From Pleodorina starrii (Eukaryota; Chlorophyta; Chlorophyceae; Chlamydomonadales; Volvocaceae), in NCBI GenBank assembly GCA_030267565.1, contig BRXU01000013.1, positions 2,954,001-3,018,000 of the forward strand: a stretch of 64,000 nucleotides of DNA. Reading direction: 5' to 3'. This document shows, piece by piece, positions 38,259-51,035 of this stretch. The stretch's first letter is position 1, and each line of letters starts with the position of its first letter. A program made the translations under genes and the position numbers. The notes beneath the pieces are model-generated. The model was not told the origin of the DNA. It saw only the letters and a program-made list of their open reading frames with translations, and searched no databases.

Positions 38259-40764
38259 ATGGGTGCGGTAGCAAGCTGTCTGGGAGCCAATGCTGGGAGT
38301 GGACACGCCAAAGAGCCCAGAGGCGGCAAAGTTGCACAGCGGACGGCATCCAGAGTTACTGATGAAGTCACATCGGCAAAGGCGGGGGCGGGACCTCACT
38401 CAGCCAGTGAGTCGCAGCCATTCCTAATATCTTATATAATATCACAATCTGCCAGCTTGGCCGCGTCCCGCTGATCAAGTCGCCGTGCAATCTGCAGACG
38501 ACGTCCTCGGGCCCACCCCAAGGATGCTGTCGCTAACCACAGCACCCGGGGTCGCGGCTCGCCCATGTGGCGATGTTGCTCCCGCAGACAACCCTGTGGA
38601 GCGCCTTTGCAAGGAGACAGGTAATAAATGTCCCGGACGCTTTCTGCGCTTAAATGCCCCAATACCCGGCTGTGCGCCTATGCGTGGGCGCCCGGGGGTC
38701 GGGCAGGTGGGGGGAGGGCTCCCGTGCCTCTCGAGGTCATCACACGCAGCGGGGCAACTCGGTCGGCATCCAAAGAGCTGGACTCCCAACCACACCCAAC
38801 CACACCTGAAGGCAATTCGGATATCATCCGCAGTGTCGCAGCAGCATCAGGCGGGAGGCTGTCGGAGCCCGTGGCCGCCCCACGAAAACGTGGGGTCGCC
38901 GCGCCCCCAGGCCACCACACCCTTTGCCCCACCCTGGGTGCTGTGCTGCTGTCTGCCCCTCCCCTCCCCGCCCTTTCCTGTCCTGTCCGGCCCTGTCCCG
39001 CCCCGTCCTGTCCGTCCCTGTCCTGTCCGGCCCTGTCCCGCCCTGCCCTGGGCGCCAATTTCACCATATCCCTCAAAACCCCAAAACCCACTCTGCCCAC
39101 CTTCCTCCCCTTCGTCCCTCTGCAAAACCGGACCCAAACGACGCATGTCACTTGTAGCCCCGCCTCCCTCTCCCCCCCGCCCGCCCGCCCGCCCGCCCGA
39201 CTCACCCTCGCCCTCTCGCCCCTCCCTCCAGGCAGCGGCCTCGCCGTGTTGGACCGCGCGACGCTCGAGTCGGAGCTCAAGCACTTCTCCCAGCCAGTTG
39301 CCGTACTGTACGTGTCGTACGTCACCCCGACACCATGCGCCTCCAACTTTGACACCCTGCACAGCAGCATGGGCAGCCCCCGCGCCGCCGCCGCGGCCGC
39401 CGGCCCCAACGTCGCCTGGGCGATACAGCGCAGCAGCGTCGACGGCCGGCTGTGCCTGGTGTTCTCCACCGAGCAGGGCTCAACCGCCGTGGCCTGCGTG
39501 CTGACCAACACGGCGGCGGTCAACGCACTGCAGCTACGGGACGAGCAGGTCCGTACCGTCGTACAGTTGTACTGCAGGCACTGGTCGTCAGGGACGAAGC
39601 TCCGGTGATAGGGCTTTTTCAAGGGGCGCAGCGAGCTGGGTGGGCCGGGGCGTGTGCAGGGGAACGTAACCCAGCAATACTGGGTGTGTGTGTTGGGGGT
39701 GTTGGAGGGGGGGGGCGGCGGCGCGGCGACGCCACCGTCTCCGTCTGATGCGGCGGGTCGTTCCAGCCGGAGGGCCGAGCGACCCGCGGGTCTGCACTGT
39801 GTGTGATCATTAGCGGTGGCACGGGCAGCGGCTGGCAACGCGGTGGCACGGGCGGTGCACTGCCCCCCCCCCACACGCGTGGGACTGGCGTTCATGACGT
39901 TCATGGACGCGGCAGCGCCGCTCCTCTGCAAGCGCTAGTCTGCAGCTGAGGAACCCACCCATCACCCACCCACATGACCCGGCAAAGCCCCAGGATGTCG
40001 TGCGCAGTCCCCGAGCCCCTCCCCCGACCCGTCCGCCGCCGCTGCCGCTCGCTGCCCCTCTCCCCCTCCTGCGTCCTGCCGCGCCCCTCTCCACACAGGA
40101 CATGCTGAGCTTTCTGGCGCGAAGCTTCGCGAAGGACCCCAGCCTCAAAGTCCTCTTCCAGGACATTGTCAAGTAGGTCCCCCTCCGCGGACGGGGCCGT
40201 TACTCGCCTGTCGGGGCTGGGCCCCGTTACGGCTGCTGGGGGACTCTCCTTGGCGCGACCCGTCCTGTCCCTTCTGACTCGTGGGTCGGGACTGGGCCCC
40301 TTCGGGGCCTGGGGCTCGGCCGCAGGACCTGAGCAGGGCGGAGGGGCGGAGGGGAGGGGCGTGCCCAAACTGAACCACCACGACTGCACCCCTTACGCAT
40401 TCCGCTCTCCCCCGCCCCCCCAACCCGCGATCCGTTACCGTTCACGGGCTCCGGCATATACGTGGATACCCCCCGCGATCCGTCCCTGCCGCTCCCCCAC
40501 CTCCCCGTCTGTCCGCAGGCGCCTGCTGCAGGGTCAGCTGCACACCGTCAATCACTTTGTGCCGGGCGACTTCGGGCGCGACCGCTACTTCCTAAGCATG
40601 CGGGTGGGTGGGTGGGTGGGCGCGGCGGCGGCGGGGGTGGGTGGGTGGGTGAGGCACGTGAGTGAGGCAGCGAGTGGCCGCGGCTGCGAGCAGCTGGCTG
40701 CGCGAGTGGCCGCGGCTGCCGCTTCCAATCATTCGGTTTTCCCTCCCATTCTCCGTCATCATCG

Positions 40765-40802
<38 letters not shown>

Positions 40803-43800
40803 GTCATCACCGTCATCGCCAATCAGTAGTCGCCCCTCAACTGTTCCCGCTTCCCGACCCTGCTCTGCTTTGTCAATGCTCATGAACGTCTCGATGGAAT
40901 GGACCTCTCGAACGCCGTCCGCCCGCCCCGCCCCGCCCCGCGGCGTGCCGTGCCGTGGCGTGCCGTGCCGTGCGGCGCGCGACCCCACGACCCATTTCCG
41001 CAGATCTGGCCCTTCGCCTACCGCACCGTCCCACCTGGGCGCCAGCACGACGGCGCCGGGACCGGGCTCGCCGGCGGGGGCGGCGGCGGCGGCGGCGGCG
41101 GCGGGGCTGGGCTCGGCGGCTGCAGCCCGGGCTCGTCGCGCATCCAGGCCGAGCGGCTGCGCTGCCCTCCCGACGGTGTCGGCGGCGTCGGTCTGTCGGA
41201 TACCGACAGTGATCTTGTGGGCATCACGCCCGCCATGATCCTGGAGCTTGATGTGCCGTACGAGGGCAAGGAGCTGGCTGCCCGGCTTCAGCGGGACTAC
41301 ATGATCATCTCCAACATCCCCTCCATTGTCACCATGTTTGATATGGACGGGTGGGTGGGCAGGGGGGAAGGTGCGGGGGGTTGCGGGGAAGAGGAGCAGG
41401 GAGGGGCAATGGGCGAGGGAGGGAGGGGAAAGGGAGGGGTGTGTGCCACGGTGGAGGCGAGTGGTGATGTGTATTGTCGCGGAGGGCGCTGTCGCGGCAC
41501 GGCCGCACCGCGGGGCGGCCACTTCCAACCGCCGCCACGGCGGCCGCCCCTCGGGGCTCTCGCCTCCCTCGCGGGTCCACCCAAGCGGAGCAATGCCCCG
41601 CGCGGGCACATCCATGTCGGCCGGCGAGCGCCTCTTGCAGGCACACGAACGAACACCGACATAACTTTCATTACAACACCAGCACCGACACCGACATTAC
41701 GCCCCATCGCTCGTTCTGCTCGCGGTCGCAGGCGTGTGTTGCACCAGAACCGCTCCAGCGTCGCCTACATGGGTTACCTGGTGGGCATGGAGCGGCATCG
41801 AGGCACCACGGCATCGCAGGTTGCCGCCGCCCCATCAGACGCCGCCGGCGCCGCCGCCAGCGCCGTCGGGCCCGAGGACTCGGCCGCGGGCGGCGGCACC
41901 GCGGCGGCAGCAGCCGCGGGCGCGGCCGAGACGGCGGCGGCGGCGACGATGGCGCAGTGCCCGGGCAACGCCCGAGCGGCGCCCGGCAGCAACCGGCTGC
42001 AGCAGCTGTTCGCGCACGAACCGGGGAAGCTCCAGGAGATGCTCCGGGCGATGGCGGAGGGCACGGTGAGGCGGAGGAGGTGTCGGGACACGCTCTACGC
42101 GGCGGTAGGGGGCTTGGGGGCCGGGGAGGAGGAGGAGGAGGAGGAAGCCCGGGGGGCGCGTGACGCGTCGTGCGGCGCGTGCATTGACCCGTTTCGGAGG
42201 CAGGGAGGGCTGGAGGGTGCTGGTGGCGAGGGGGGGGGCGCCACCTCGGGTTTGATGTGGAGGGAGGGAGGGAAGGAGGGAGGGCGTAGGAGGGACGCCG
42301 CCGTCGCCGCGCGATGTCACGTCCGCGACCCCGACCTCAATCCCGACCCTGACCCCGACCGCCGGCGCCTCCAGGAGTGGCGCGGCCTGGTGCGGATGCC
42401 CGCCAGGGTCCATTGGGGCTCGCCGGAGGGCGAGGAGGATCTGTACGGCGATGAGGACGACGGGTACGACGGCTCCACGCGCCGCGCGCCCAGCGGGCTC
42501 CCGGCCGCAGGGCTCGCCACCGCCGCCACCACACAAGTCGTCTCGACCACGTCAGTGCCCGCCGCCGCTGCCGCTGCCGCCGTCAGCGACGGCGGCGGCG
42601 GCGCCGCCGCCGCCGCCGCCGCCACGGCGACGGCGTCGACGGAGCCCAGCGGCCACCGCAGCGCCGCGCTGTCGCCCATGTCGTCGCCGTCGCCGGGCTT
42701 CCAGCGCCGCTTCACAGCGCAGCTGATTCGGGAGCTTCAGGCGACGGTCAAGGCCTCAAGCGAAGCGCGGCCGCGGTCTCGCTCCGCGACGCTGACGCGG
42801 CAGCGCTCCCACGGTCCCGCCAGCGCCAGCGCCAGCGGCGCCAACCGGCTCAGCATGGAGCAACAGCTGCTGCTGCAGCGGCCGCAGTCGCCGTTGCGAT
42901 CGCCCAAGCAGTCACAGGAGCAGGAGCAGTCACAGGAGGAGGGGGCTGCTGGCCAGGCGCAGTCGTACCCGCTGGCACCGCTGCCGCCAGCGCCGCCGCT
43001 GCCGCTGTTGCCGCTGAAGCAGCGCTCGCGGCCGCGGCTGCGCAGCATCGCCGGCGCCGTGTGGGCAGCTGGGGAGGTGACCCGGGAGGAGCTGCTGCTG
43101 GGGCAGCTGCAGCAGCAGCCGGCGGAGGCGCGAGGAACGTGGCCTGCCGCCGGCAGGCAGCGGGAGGAGCCGCAGCAGCTTCCCGTCAGGGGCTGCGCGG
43201 CCCACAGCGGCGGCGGCGGCGGCGGCGCCTCAGCGCCGATCCAGCGGGCGGCGTCGGGGGAGCAGGAACCGGCGGCGACGACGGCAGCGGCGGCGGCGGC
43301 GACGGCGACGACGATGGCGGCGGCGGCGGCGACGAGGCGCCTTGTGGCGGCGTGTGGCGATTCGGGCGCCTTTGCTGGCGGCGGCGGCGGCGCCAGCTCC
43401 GCCGCGGGGAGTGCCACGCTCGCAGATACCGCCATGGCGGCGGCGCTCTCGGCGGGAGCCAACGCCGTCGCCGCCGCTGAGGCCGGCGGCGCCGGCGCCG
43501 GCGGCGCCGGCACAGTTGCAGGCTCGGCCCGGCCGCCGGCCGCGTCCAGCCGCCTGGAGAGCTCCGCCTCCGCGCCCCCGCGCGCGCTGTCGCACGCTGG
43601 GGCGCGAAGCGCCGCCTCCAGCGGCGGCGACGGCGGCGACCGGCTCCTGCTGCCCTTTGTGCCGTCGCAGTCGGCGGCGGCGGCGGTGGAAACGGCGCCG
43701 CGGGCCGCGGCTGAGCCCGAAGTCGAAGTCGCGCGGTGCGGCACCTCTGCTTGCAGCGTGCCGATCCCCGCTGTGCATGAGACGGCGGCGGGCGCGGCAC

Positions 43801-46800
43801 CAAGCGGACAGGTGATCCTGCCGGTGCTGTCTGCCCCGCTGGCGTCAGCGGCGGCAGGCTGCCGCGGCAGCGGCGGCGGCGAGGAATCGCCGCACGGGGA
43901 TCAGCCCCAGCCCCGGCCGCCGCGCCGGCAACACGGCGACCCGGTCGCCGGAGTGCACGCACCAGATGACCCACGGGTCATGGCGCGCGGCCCGGCGGAC
44001 GTGGCGGCGACGGCGGCAGGCGGCGCCGAGTCTGCGGCCGCGTCGGGCAGCGGCGACCCGGCAGGCGGCGGGCCGGTCGGCAGGCGCGCCGAAGGCGTCC
44101 AGCGGAGCAGCTCTGGAGGTGTGGCCGAGGAGATGACGTCGTCGTCTGAGGCCCCGGACAACGTGGACGCCGCGGCAGCGGCACCACGCGCAGCGGCGGC
44201 GTTGCCGCAGCGAAAACCGTCACAATCAACGGAAGATTCGCGCCCGGCGGCGGCGGCGCCGGCGGCGGCGCCGGCGGAAGCCGACGGAGACTCCGTGGCT
44301 GCAGCGGCGGCAGCGGGCATGGCGCCGCTGTTGGTGGACAACGGGCCGTCAGCGGCGGAGGGCGAAGAAGACACGATGCTGGCGCGCATGGCGGACTGGA
44401 GCGAATCTGGGAGGGCGCCATGCCCCCAGATGGATCTGCCGGGTCGCGGCTCCGGTGGGTTGCGTGCCATTGCGTGCGCGCCGTTGCGGGCGCCGTTGGC
44501 CGCGGCTGTGACGTCGGTTAGGTCAGTTGTCGGTTGTGAACGGCTCAATGCTCGCCGCCGCGGCAGTGGGTCCGTTGTGGGGTCCTTCAAAACACAACCC
44601 CCCAACGCCCCTGGGAACCTGGGAAACTCAGCCGCGAAGAAACAAACAGTCCAACCCAATCCGACCCTCCTTTCCTTGCCCTTGCCCGCGCGCGTGCAAC
44701 GGATCCCATCGTGCTTCACACCTGTACGAACTATTGTACGGATGTCGTACCGGTACTTTGCCCGTACGGTACCTGCAGCGGCGCCTGCCGACGATGGCTC
44801 CTTCCTCATGAACACCGACAACAACTTCTCCATCGAGCTTGCGGCGCACCACATCCGACTGGGCAGCGTGCTGGGCGGCGCCGGCCGCAGCATCAGCGGG
44901 CTGTCGGGTGGCCTGCCGCTGTCGCGCAGCAACACGGCGGGCTGTCAGGCGGGCAGCCTACAATCGGGGCCGCCGCGCGCGCTGGCGTATATCGACGAGG
45001 AGAAGGCGGGCGTGGAGGGGGTGGAGGAGCTGTCGTTTCTGCTGCCAAAGGTGGGGCGCCGCCACGCGGAACCGACCCGTGGGTCGGGGGAGGGTGATTC
45101 TTGGGCCCTAAGAGAGGGCGACCCGTGGATTGCTGGGGTGGCCCATGGGTCGCTTGGGGTGACCGCTGGGACAGGGGCAGCAAAGGGTGTGTGTGTGTGT
45201 GTCCTTGTCGCGTCAACGGGGCGATGCGTCGCGGCGGTGGAGGGCGGCAGACGCGGGGTGGGGAAGGGGAGGGCGACTGGGCGCAGCGGGGTACTGGGAG
45301 GCCGTATGGCGGTGCGAGCGCTCCGGCGGGTGGTTTGTGGGTGGGATAATACGTGGGTAAGGCCGCGACTGGGATGCATGCTATATGTGCGTGCGTTTGG
45401 CATTGGGGGAGGCAGGGATCGCGTGGGCACTGCCTGTCCTGCCTTCCCTGCCGAAACCCCACAAGTTCAACGCTGCCGCCTGCCTGCCCGGCACGGCCTG
45501 CTCGCCCGCCGCGCCCTCTGCCCCCCGCTTGCCCCCCCCCCCCCGTGCCCGACGCCGTCGCGCGCAGCTGCCGGTGTACGACGCGCCGTACATGCAGCCG
45601 AGGCTGACGGACCCGAACGCGGCCGACTTCTCCTCGGGTGTGGTCGTACAGCGCCCCAGCCTCCCGACCTCCATGCCGGTCTTCAGCGCCAAGGTAACGC
45701 CCGCGGCACCGCCCGCCCCTCCTTCCACCGACAGTATCACCTGGATGGACGGCCAAATCTCCGGCACTATTAGCGGGGCACTGTTTGGGGGTTTCGGACG
45801 GCGAGTGCGGGTCTTGCTTTATAGGTGTGTATAGCGGCCCCGGGCGGACCGGCCGACCGAACTGAATTGAGCTGAGGTGAACTGGACTGTAATGAATTGA
45901 ATTAAAATGACTGCATCGAAGTGAGCTGCATCGATCGAAGTGAGCTTTGTGATACTGGATTGGATTGGACTGGACTGCCCCGCCTTTCTTGGGCTCCACC
46001 GCACCGGAGCGTGAGGTGGCCTAATACGGTAAGCCAGTCCAGTCTTCGCCTCCTGCGGGGACGTCCCTCCGCGAAACCCTAAACTCCCGAACCCGCAACC
46101 CCCCCGCGCCCTCCGCCCCCGGTGCCTCCGCGCCCGCGCCCGCGCCCGCCCAGGCAAGCACCGCCGCGGCCTTTGCGCCCGGGCGCCCGCCGCCGCAGCC
46201 CCGCGCCCGCCCGCGCTTCATGGATTCCGACGCGTCGCCATCTCTGGTGTCCCCGCCGTCTGCCGCCGCGTCGGCGGCGGTGGCGCACATCATCAGCGAC
46301 GGCCCCCTGCTGCGCCGCGGCGGCGGCGCCGCCACCGCCTTCGGCGTCTCGCCCTCCCTGCGCGCCGCCGTCGCCGCCGCCGCCCTCGCCGCGCCCGCCT
46401 CAACCTCCAGCCTGCACGGCTACCCCCGCCAGCAGTCGGCCTCCGCCGCGATGCTGGCGGCGACTGCCGCCGCCGCCGCCGCCGGCCTGACGGCCGCACG
46501 CGTGCACTCCAACCCGGCCTGCATGCCGCGCGGTGTCCTCCGCGACGCCGCCGCCGCCACCGCCACCGCCGCCGCTGCCGCGGCCTCCACCGCCGCCGTC
46601 GCGTCCGCCAGCTCCCTGCCTTCCAGTCGCAGCAACAACACCACCACCGCCTGCCTGCAGTACACCGGCACGGAGGAGGGCAAGCGCCTCCGCGCTGTGC
46701 TGAAGGCGCTGGTCAGCGTCGCGACCACGACCGACGCCGGCGCCAGCGGCTACGCCGCCGCCAGCAGCGGCAGCAACACGCTGACGACCGGCGGGCCCCC

Positions 46801-49800
46801 CATCGGCTGGAGCGGGTCGCTGGCGCGGCCCGCCGGGCAGGCGTCCGCCGCACGGCCGCGCAGCGGCGCCGTGACGGCGGTGGGGAGCGTCGTTCACTCG
46901 ACGGTGGTTCCGAAGCTGCCGCGCGGCACCGCCGTCGCCGTGGCTGGCGGCGGCATGGTGGCGGCGGCGGAGCCGCTGCCGCTGCCGCTGGCGCCGGCGG
47001 CGGCGGCGGCGGACGCGGGCCTGTCGTGGCAGCTTGGGGCGGCGGCGGCGGCGGGTGATGCGGTTCGGTGGCATGAGGTGCACGTACGGCCATGTTTCGA
47101 TCCGATGAGCAGCGAGCCGTTGACCATGGTGCGGTTGGGGGCTGGAGGGAGGGAGGGGGGGTTATACACGGATACGGTAGGCCGGAGCCCGGGGGCGGGA
47201 CTCTGTGTGCGCTCTCCGCGGGGGGAAGGGGGGCGTGCCATCGCGGTGGCTGTCCCCCATCCCCCCACCCCACGCGCGCGCCCAACGTTACAGGGCGCTC
47301 CGAGCGGCGAGGCGAGCCCGCGGGTGGGGTGGGGTGCCGTTGCGGGCCTTGCTGGGTTGCGTTTTACTTCGGGTGGGGGGTGGGGGGTGGGGTTCCTGTG
47401 CAGACGCGGCAGAGCAGAGGCTGCGAAGACGTGCGCTCCTGTGGTCGCATCGCCGCGGCCCCGCGCCACTCTCCGCACCTCTCCGCTGCCGCGCCGCGAT
47501 ACCCGCCCCGCCCTGCCCCCAACCCACACCCACCTCCACCTCCACCTGCCCTCCCCTCCCCCCCTACACACCCACCCCACCAGGTGATTCAGACGGACGT
47601 CACGAGCAAGGTGAGCGGCCCGGGACTCCACCGTGCATGGATGCAGGGTGCACTCATCGGGTGTTGTTGGTTAGCCTTGCGGGTGTCGGTGGCCGGAACT
47701 CCGTTGATCCGGTGCTCATATTGGGGCCTTTCCTCACCCTCCCCATCGCCACGTCTGTCAGCCTGCCAGCTTGACGCTGCTGGTCTTGTCGTACTCTACC
47801 CTCCCCAACTGCCAACCCCCACCTCCGCCCCCACCTCCGCCCCCACCTCCGCCCCCAACCTCCGCCCCCACCTCCGCCCCCCAACTGCCAACCCCCAACT
47901 GCCAACCCCCACCTCCGCCGTCAGGTTCGTGCCGAGGAGCTGCTGGCTCGTGTGCTGGAGGCTGAGCACCGGCTGCTGGCCGACATCTTCCCCAGCCACG
48001 TGGTGCAGTACATGACGCAGCGGCGCAAGGACGAGGCAGAGCTGGAGCGCAACGGACTGACGCTGCTGCGACACATCCAGGTGCGGCTGCGGCTGCGGCT
48101 GCGACTTGGCTGCGGCTGGCGACCGTATCGCACTCTGCGCTGTTCGCCGGCGTGGAGCGCCCCCGGCCCGCAGTGACTCATTATATTCTTTATATACCGG
48201 TAATGGAGCATATCATCACTCCCTGACCCCCCTAAGTCCACATCTGCACCCGCGGGCCGGGGGCTGCGTCCGGGTTACCCTTTCCACCCTGGTTGGTTGG
48301 TTGGTTGGTTGGTTGGTTGACTGGTTGGTTGGTTGGTTGGTTGGAGGTTGGTTTCGCCCACCTCCCCTCCCCTCCCGCCTTCCCCCGCTCGACACCCCAC
48401 TTTCCGGCCGCAGGACCCGGCGGCGGTCGCGACGCTGCACGACAACGTGAGTGTGCTGTTTGCCGACATCAAGGGTTTCACCGAGATGAGCAAGGAGGTC
48501 CCCCCCGCGGTGGTCATGACCTTCCTCAACGACCTGTACACGCGCTTCGACTCGCTGACCGATGTGTACGGCGTGTACAAGGTGGAGACCATCGGCGACT
48601 GCTACATGGTGGCTGGCGGGCTGGTGGCGCGAGACGGCGACGGCTACGGGCGGGCGGTGCGGGGCCAGGGGGACACGGACCCGCTGCACGCCATGCGGGT
48701 GGTGGCGTTTGCGCGGGCGATGTTGGAGGAGGCGGCCAAAGTGGCGCTTCCCAACACGGGGGAGCCGGTGCAGGTGGGGGGGGCGGGGGAGGGAGGGGGA
48801 GCCGGTGCAGGTGGGGGGGGGCGGGGGAGGGAGGGGGGGGGCGGTGCAGGTGGGGGGGGGGGCGGGGGCGGGAGGGGAGGGAGAGGGAGGGGAGGGGAAG
48901 GAGGGGAGTGACTGGGGCAGCCCTGCGGGTGTTGCGCTCTGCTGTGCTGCCCTGGTGCCGGTAAGGGGGAGGGAGGGAGGGAGGGAGGGGCACAAGATAG
49001 GTGATGATGAATGGGGCGCCCACCCGCCTGCTGCTCCTCTTCATTTGCTCGGCCCCACCCCCCGCCACCCCACGTTCACGGGCTCCGGCCTATACGTGGA
49101 TAACCCCCCGCCCCCCGCCACCCCACCCACAGGTCCGCGTGGGCATCCACAGCGGCTCCGTCATGAGCGGCGTGGTGGGGCAGAAGATGCCGCGATTCTG
49201 CCTATTCGGTGAGGGACGTGGTCATGGGAGTGGCGGGGGGGCCGTGCCGGGGGCCCGAGGCTGCAGGCGCGCGCGCGGACGGGCGCGCTGTTGCCTTGAT
49301 GTGGGTTAGGCTGTGGCACAGGAGCGGCACGGGCCAACGCGCGGTCGATCCAGCGTCTGGGACGGGTCACCAGCCCACCACGGGGGATAGGGCGGGGTTG
49401 GGCCGCCGGTTCGCCGCCTGGCTTCAGTGCTGGTTTCGTCGATCTGCCACCAAACCGCCATCGCCACCGCACCACCGCTCGGCTCGCAAGCCCGGCCCGG
49501 CCCGGCCCGGCCCGGCCTCTGGCGCGTGGACGCCTCAGCCCTCTCGGCCCTCGGGGCCGGTTGCGGCGGGTTCCCCCGGGGGGGCTGCGGCCCCGGGGAC
49601 GAACACAGCTCCTGAACCCCCTCCGTGCCTTCCTCCCTTCTTTTTCCACCCCCTCCCTCCCTCCCTCCCCCCCGCTCATGCATCCCTGCAGGAGACACAA
49701 TCAACACCGCCAGTCGAATGGTGGGTGGTGGACGTGGGATTGGGTTGGGATTGGGTCGGGGCTGAGTGGGGTTGGGTCGGGTTTGGTCGGGTTGGGGTTG

Positions 49801-50744
49801 GGTTGCTGCGGGGGGTGGGGCCGGGGAATGAGTGACCGCGGCAGCTGCAGTTGGTGGTATCCAGCATCCAGCGGGACACCACAGGGTGGCACTGCCACCG
49901 CTGCGACGTCAGCAGCCTTCCCTCCCTGCCAGGTGGATCCAAGATGCCCGGTTACGGTATTTGCTGGCTTGTGCCCTGCCCCTCACCCTCTCCCCACCTA
50001 TGCCCTCCCCCTCCCCTCTCCCCCTCCCCTCCCACACCCCCAGGAGAGCACTGGCCGCCCCGGTGCCATCCACGTGTCATGTGCCACCCGGCGACTGCTG
50101 CCCCCCGAGGAGGACGAGCAGCTGTGGGCGCCCACGGGGGGAGTGGAGGTCAAGGGCAAGGGGTGCATGGACACGGTAAGGGGCGGGGGCTGGGGGCCTG
50201 GGGAAGAGGAGAAGGGCGGGCCGGCGGGGAGCTGAGGGCGGGGGGGCTGGGGACGGGCTTGCTTACCCTCCGGAGGCGAAAACCCTGAGTTCGCGGGCCA
50301 CCCTATCCCCCCTATCCCTGATCCACTCATCCATCCCGCTCAGCACACGTCCTGCCCCCCACCCCGGCCCCTCCGCAGTACCTCTGGTCGCCTCAGTCCC
50401 CCGCCGCGGATCGTCAGCGTCGCGACAAGCAGCAGCGCGCCATGCTGCTCGGCACCCTCAGCACGCTGCTGCCGCCCTCGGCCCCCGTCTCGCCGCCCTC
50501 GTCCATGCGCCTGGTGCCGCCCGCGCGGGTCGCCGCGGCCGCCGCCGCTGCGGCTGCCGCCGCCGGCGCCGGCGGCGGCGGCGCCGCCGGCCTCCACTCC
50601 AGCCACCTCCAAAGTCATTCCGGCCACCCGCACCACCACCCGCACCACCACCCGCACCACCAGCAGTCCGGTTCGGGCACGTCGTTGGGGCGGTTGACCC
50701 CCACCGGGTCCGCCGCCTTCGATGCCACCAGCACGACGCACTAG
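38259..50744 (+). CDS. Class III nucleotidyl (probable guanylate) cyclase 1 with PAS-like domain
   Basis: Predicted to make cGMP from GTP. Exons: 38259-38406, 38498-38620, 39232-39548, 40099-40172, 40519-40603, 41004-41350, 41732-42065, 42375-44454, 44779-45050, 45568-45693, 46154-47128, 47584-47610, 47925-48080, 48414-48773, 49133-49208, 49692-49720, 50044-50175, 50379-50744; phases close, giving 2008 residues. The start MGAVASC fits N-myristoylation plus acylation of C7, and no membrane helix was noticed. A conserved module ([17 protein letters not shown]) precedes a PAS-like stretch ([22 protein letters not shown], near 345-380). Long Ala/Gly/Ser linkers follow. The catalytic domain (about 1690-1890) has metal Asp D1706 (FADIKGFT) and D1750, specificity E1746 (KVETIGD) and C1831 (MPRFCLFGD), and N1838/R1842 (NTASR). 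The Glu/Cys pair argues for guanylate over adenylate cyclase. Least certain is the exon 8/9 junction. Confidence 0.92.
40434..40474 (+). repeat. Dispersed intronic element, copy 2
   Basis: GTTACCGTTCACGGGCTCCG followed by GCATATACGTGGATACCCCC; same family as 5939-5987, here in cyclase 1 intron 4, close upstream of the exon 5 acceptor. Confidence 0.8.
40755..40810. repeat. ATC trinucleotide repeat in cyclase 1 intron 5
   Basis: About 15 TCATCATCA units with a few CGTC interruptions. It produces spurious poly-Asp and poly-His open frames. Confidence 0.9.
47161..47191 (-). repeat. Dispersed intronic element, reverse-strand copy
   Basis: Read on the minus strand it matches CGGGCTCCGGCCTACCGTAT followed by CCGTGTATAAC, as in the 5939 copy. 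It lies near the donor end of cyclase 1 intron 11. Confidence 0.7.
47815..47922. repeat. CCACCTCCGCCC minisatellite in cyclase 1 intron 12
   Basis: Tandem 11-14-bp units (CCCCCACCTCCG, CCAACTGCCAAC) occupying the pyrimidine tract just upstream of the exon 13 acceptor. Confidence 0.85.
48291..48349. repeat. GGTT tetranucleotide repeat in cyclase 1 intron 13
   Basis: About 14 GGTT units with one ACTGG interruption. Confidence 0.9.
48762..48860 (+). repeat. Tandem triplication of exon 14 end and its splice donor
   Basis: The unit (GAGC)CGGTGCAG|GTGGGG, which carries the last codons and 5' splice site of catalytic exon 14 (exon end 48773), recurs twice in the following G-rich intron, near 48800-48820 and 48840-48860. 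The third copy has lost part of its left half. Each copy keeps CAG|GTGGGG. Confidence 0.8.
49074..49110 (+). repeat. Dispersed intronic element, copy 3
   Basis: GTTCACGGGCTCCGGCCTAT followed by ACGTGGATAACCCCCC in cyclase 1 intron 14, 22 bp upstream of exon 15. It is the cleanest copy of the family. Confidence 0.85.
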
Positions 50745-50980
50745 ATGTAGCTAGGATCCAAAGGGCAAGCTGCCCGGGGGTGCGGGGGCGGGGGGCTGCT
50801 GGGCCCGGGGGCTGCGGGAGCCCGGCCGGGAGCCCACGGGCCGGGCGGGGCCAAGAAGGGAGAAGCGCAGCTGAGCACGGTAAGAGAGTCGAGCGGGGTC
50901 GGAGCCGGGGAGGGTCAGGTTGTTGGGCTGCCCGGCCCCCGCCCTGCGTTCCGCGGCCTCGGCAACCGTCCGTGCTGGCT

Positions 50981-51035
50981 GGCTGGCTGGATGGATGGAT
51001 GGATGGATCGATGGATGGATGGATGGTTGGATGGT
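50981..51035. repeat. GATG tetranucleotide repeat
   Basis: GGCT units grading into about twelve GGAT units with single-base interruptions, shortly downstream of the cyclase 1 stop. Confidence 0.9.

Noticed and set aside
42737..43744. 335-codon open frame on the minus strand
   Set aside because: It is the antisense shadow of the GC-rich Ala/Gly exon 8 of cyclase 1; high GC third positions remove stop codons on the opposite strand.
47815..47922. CRISPR-like spaced repeats
   Set aside because: Units are contiguous or nearly so, short and pyrimidine-rich, without unique spacers, and lie in a eukaryotic intron.
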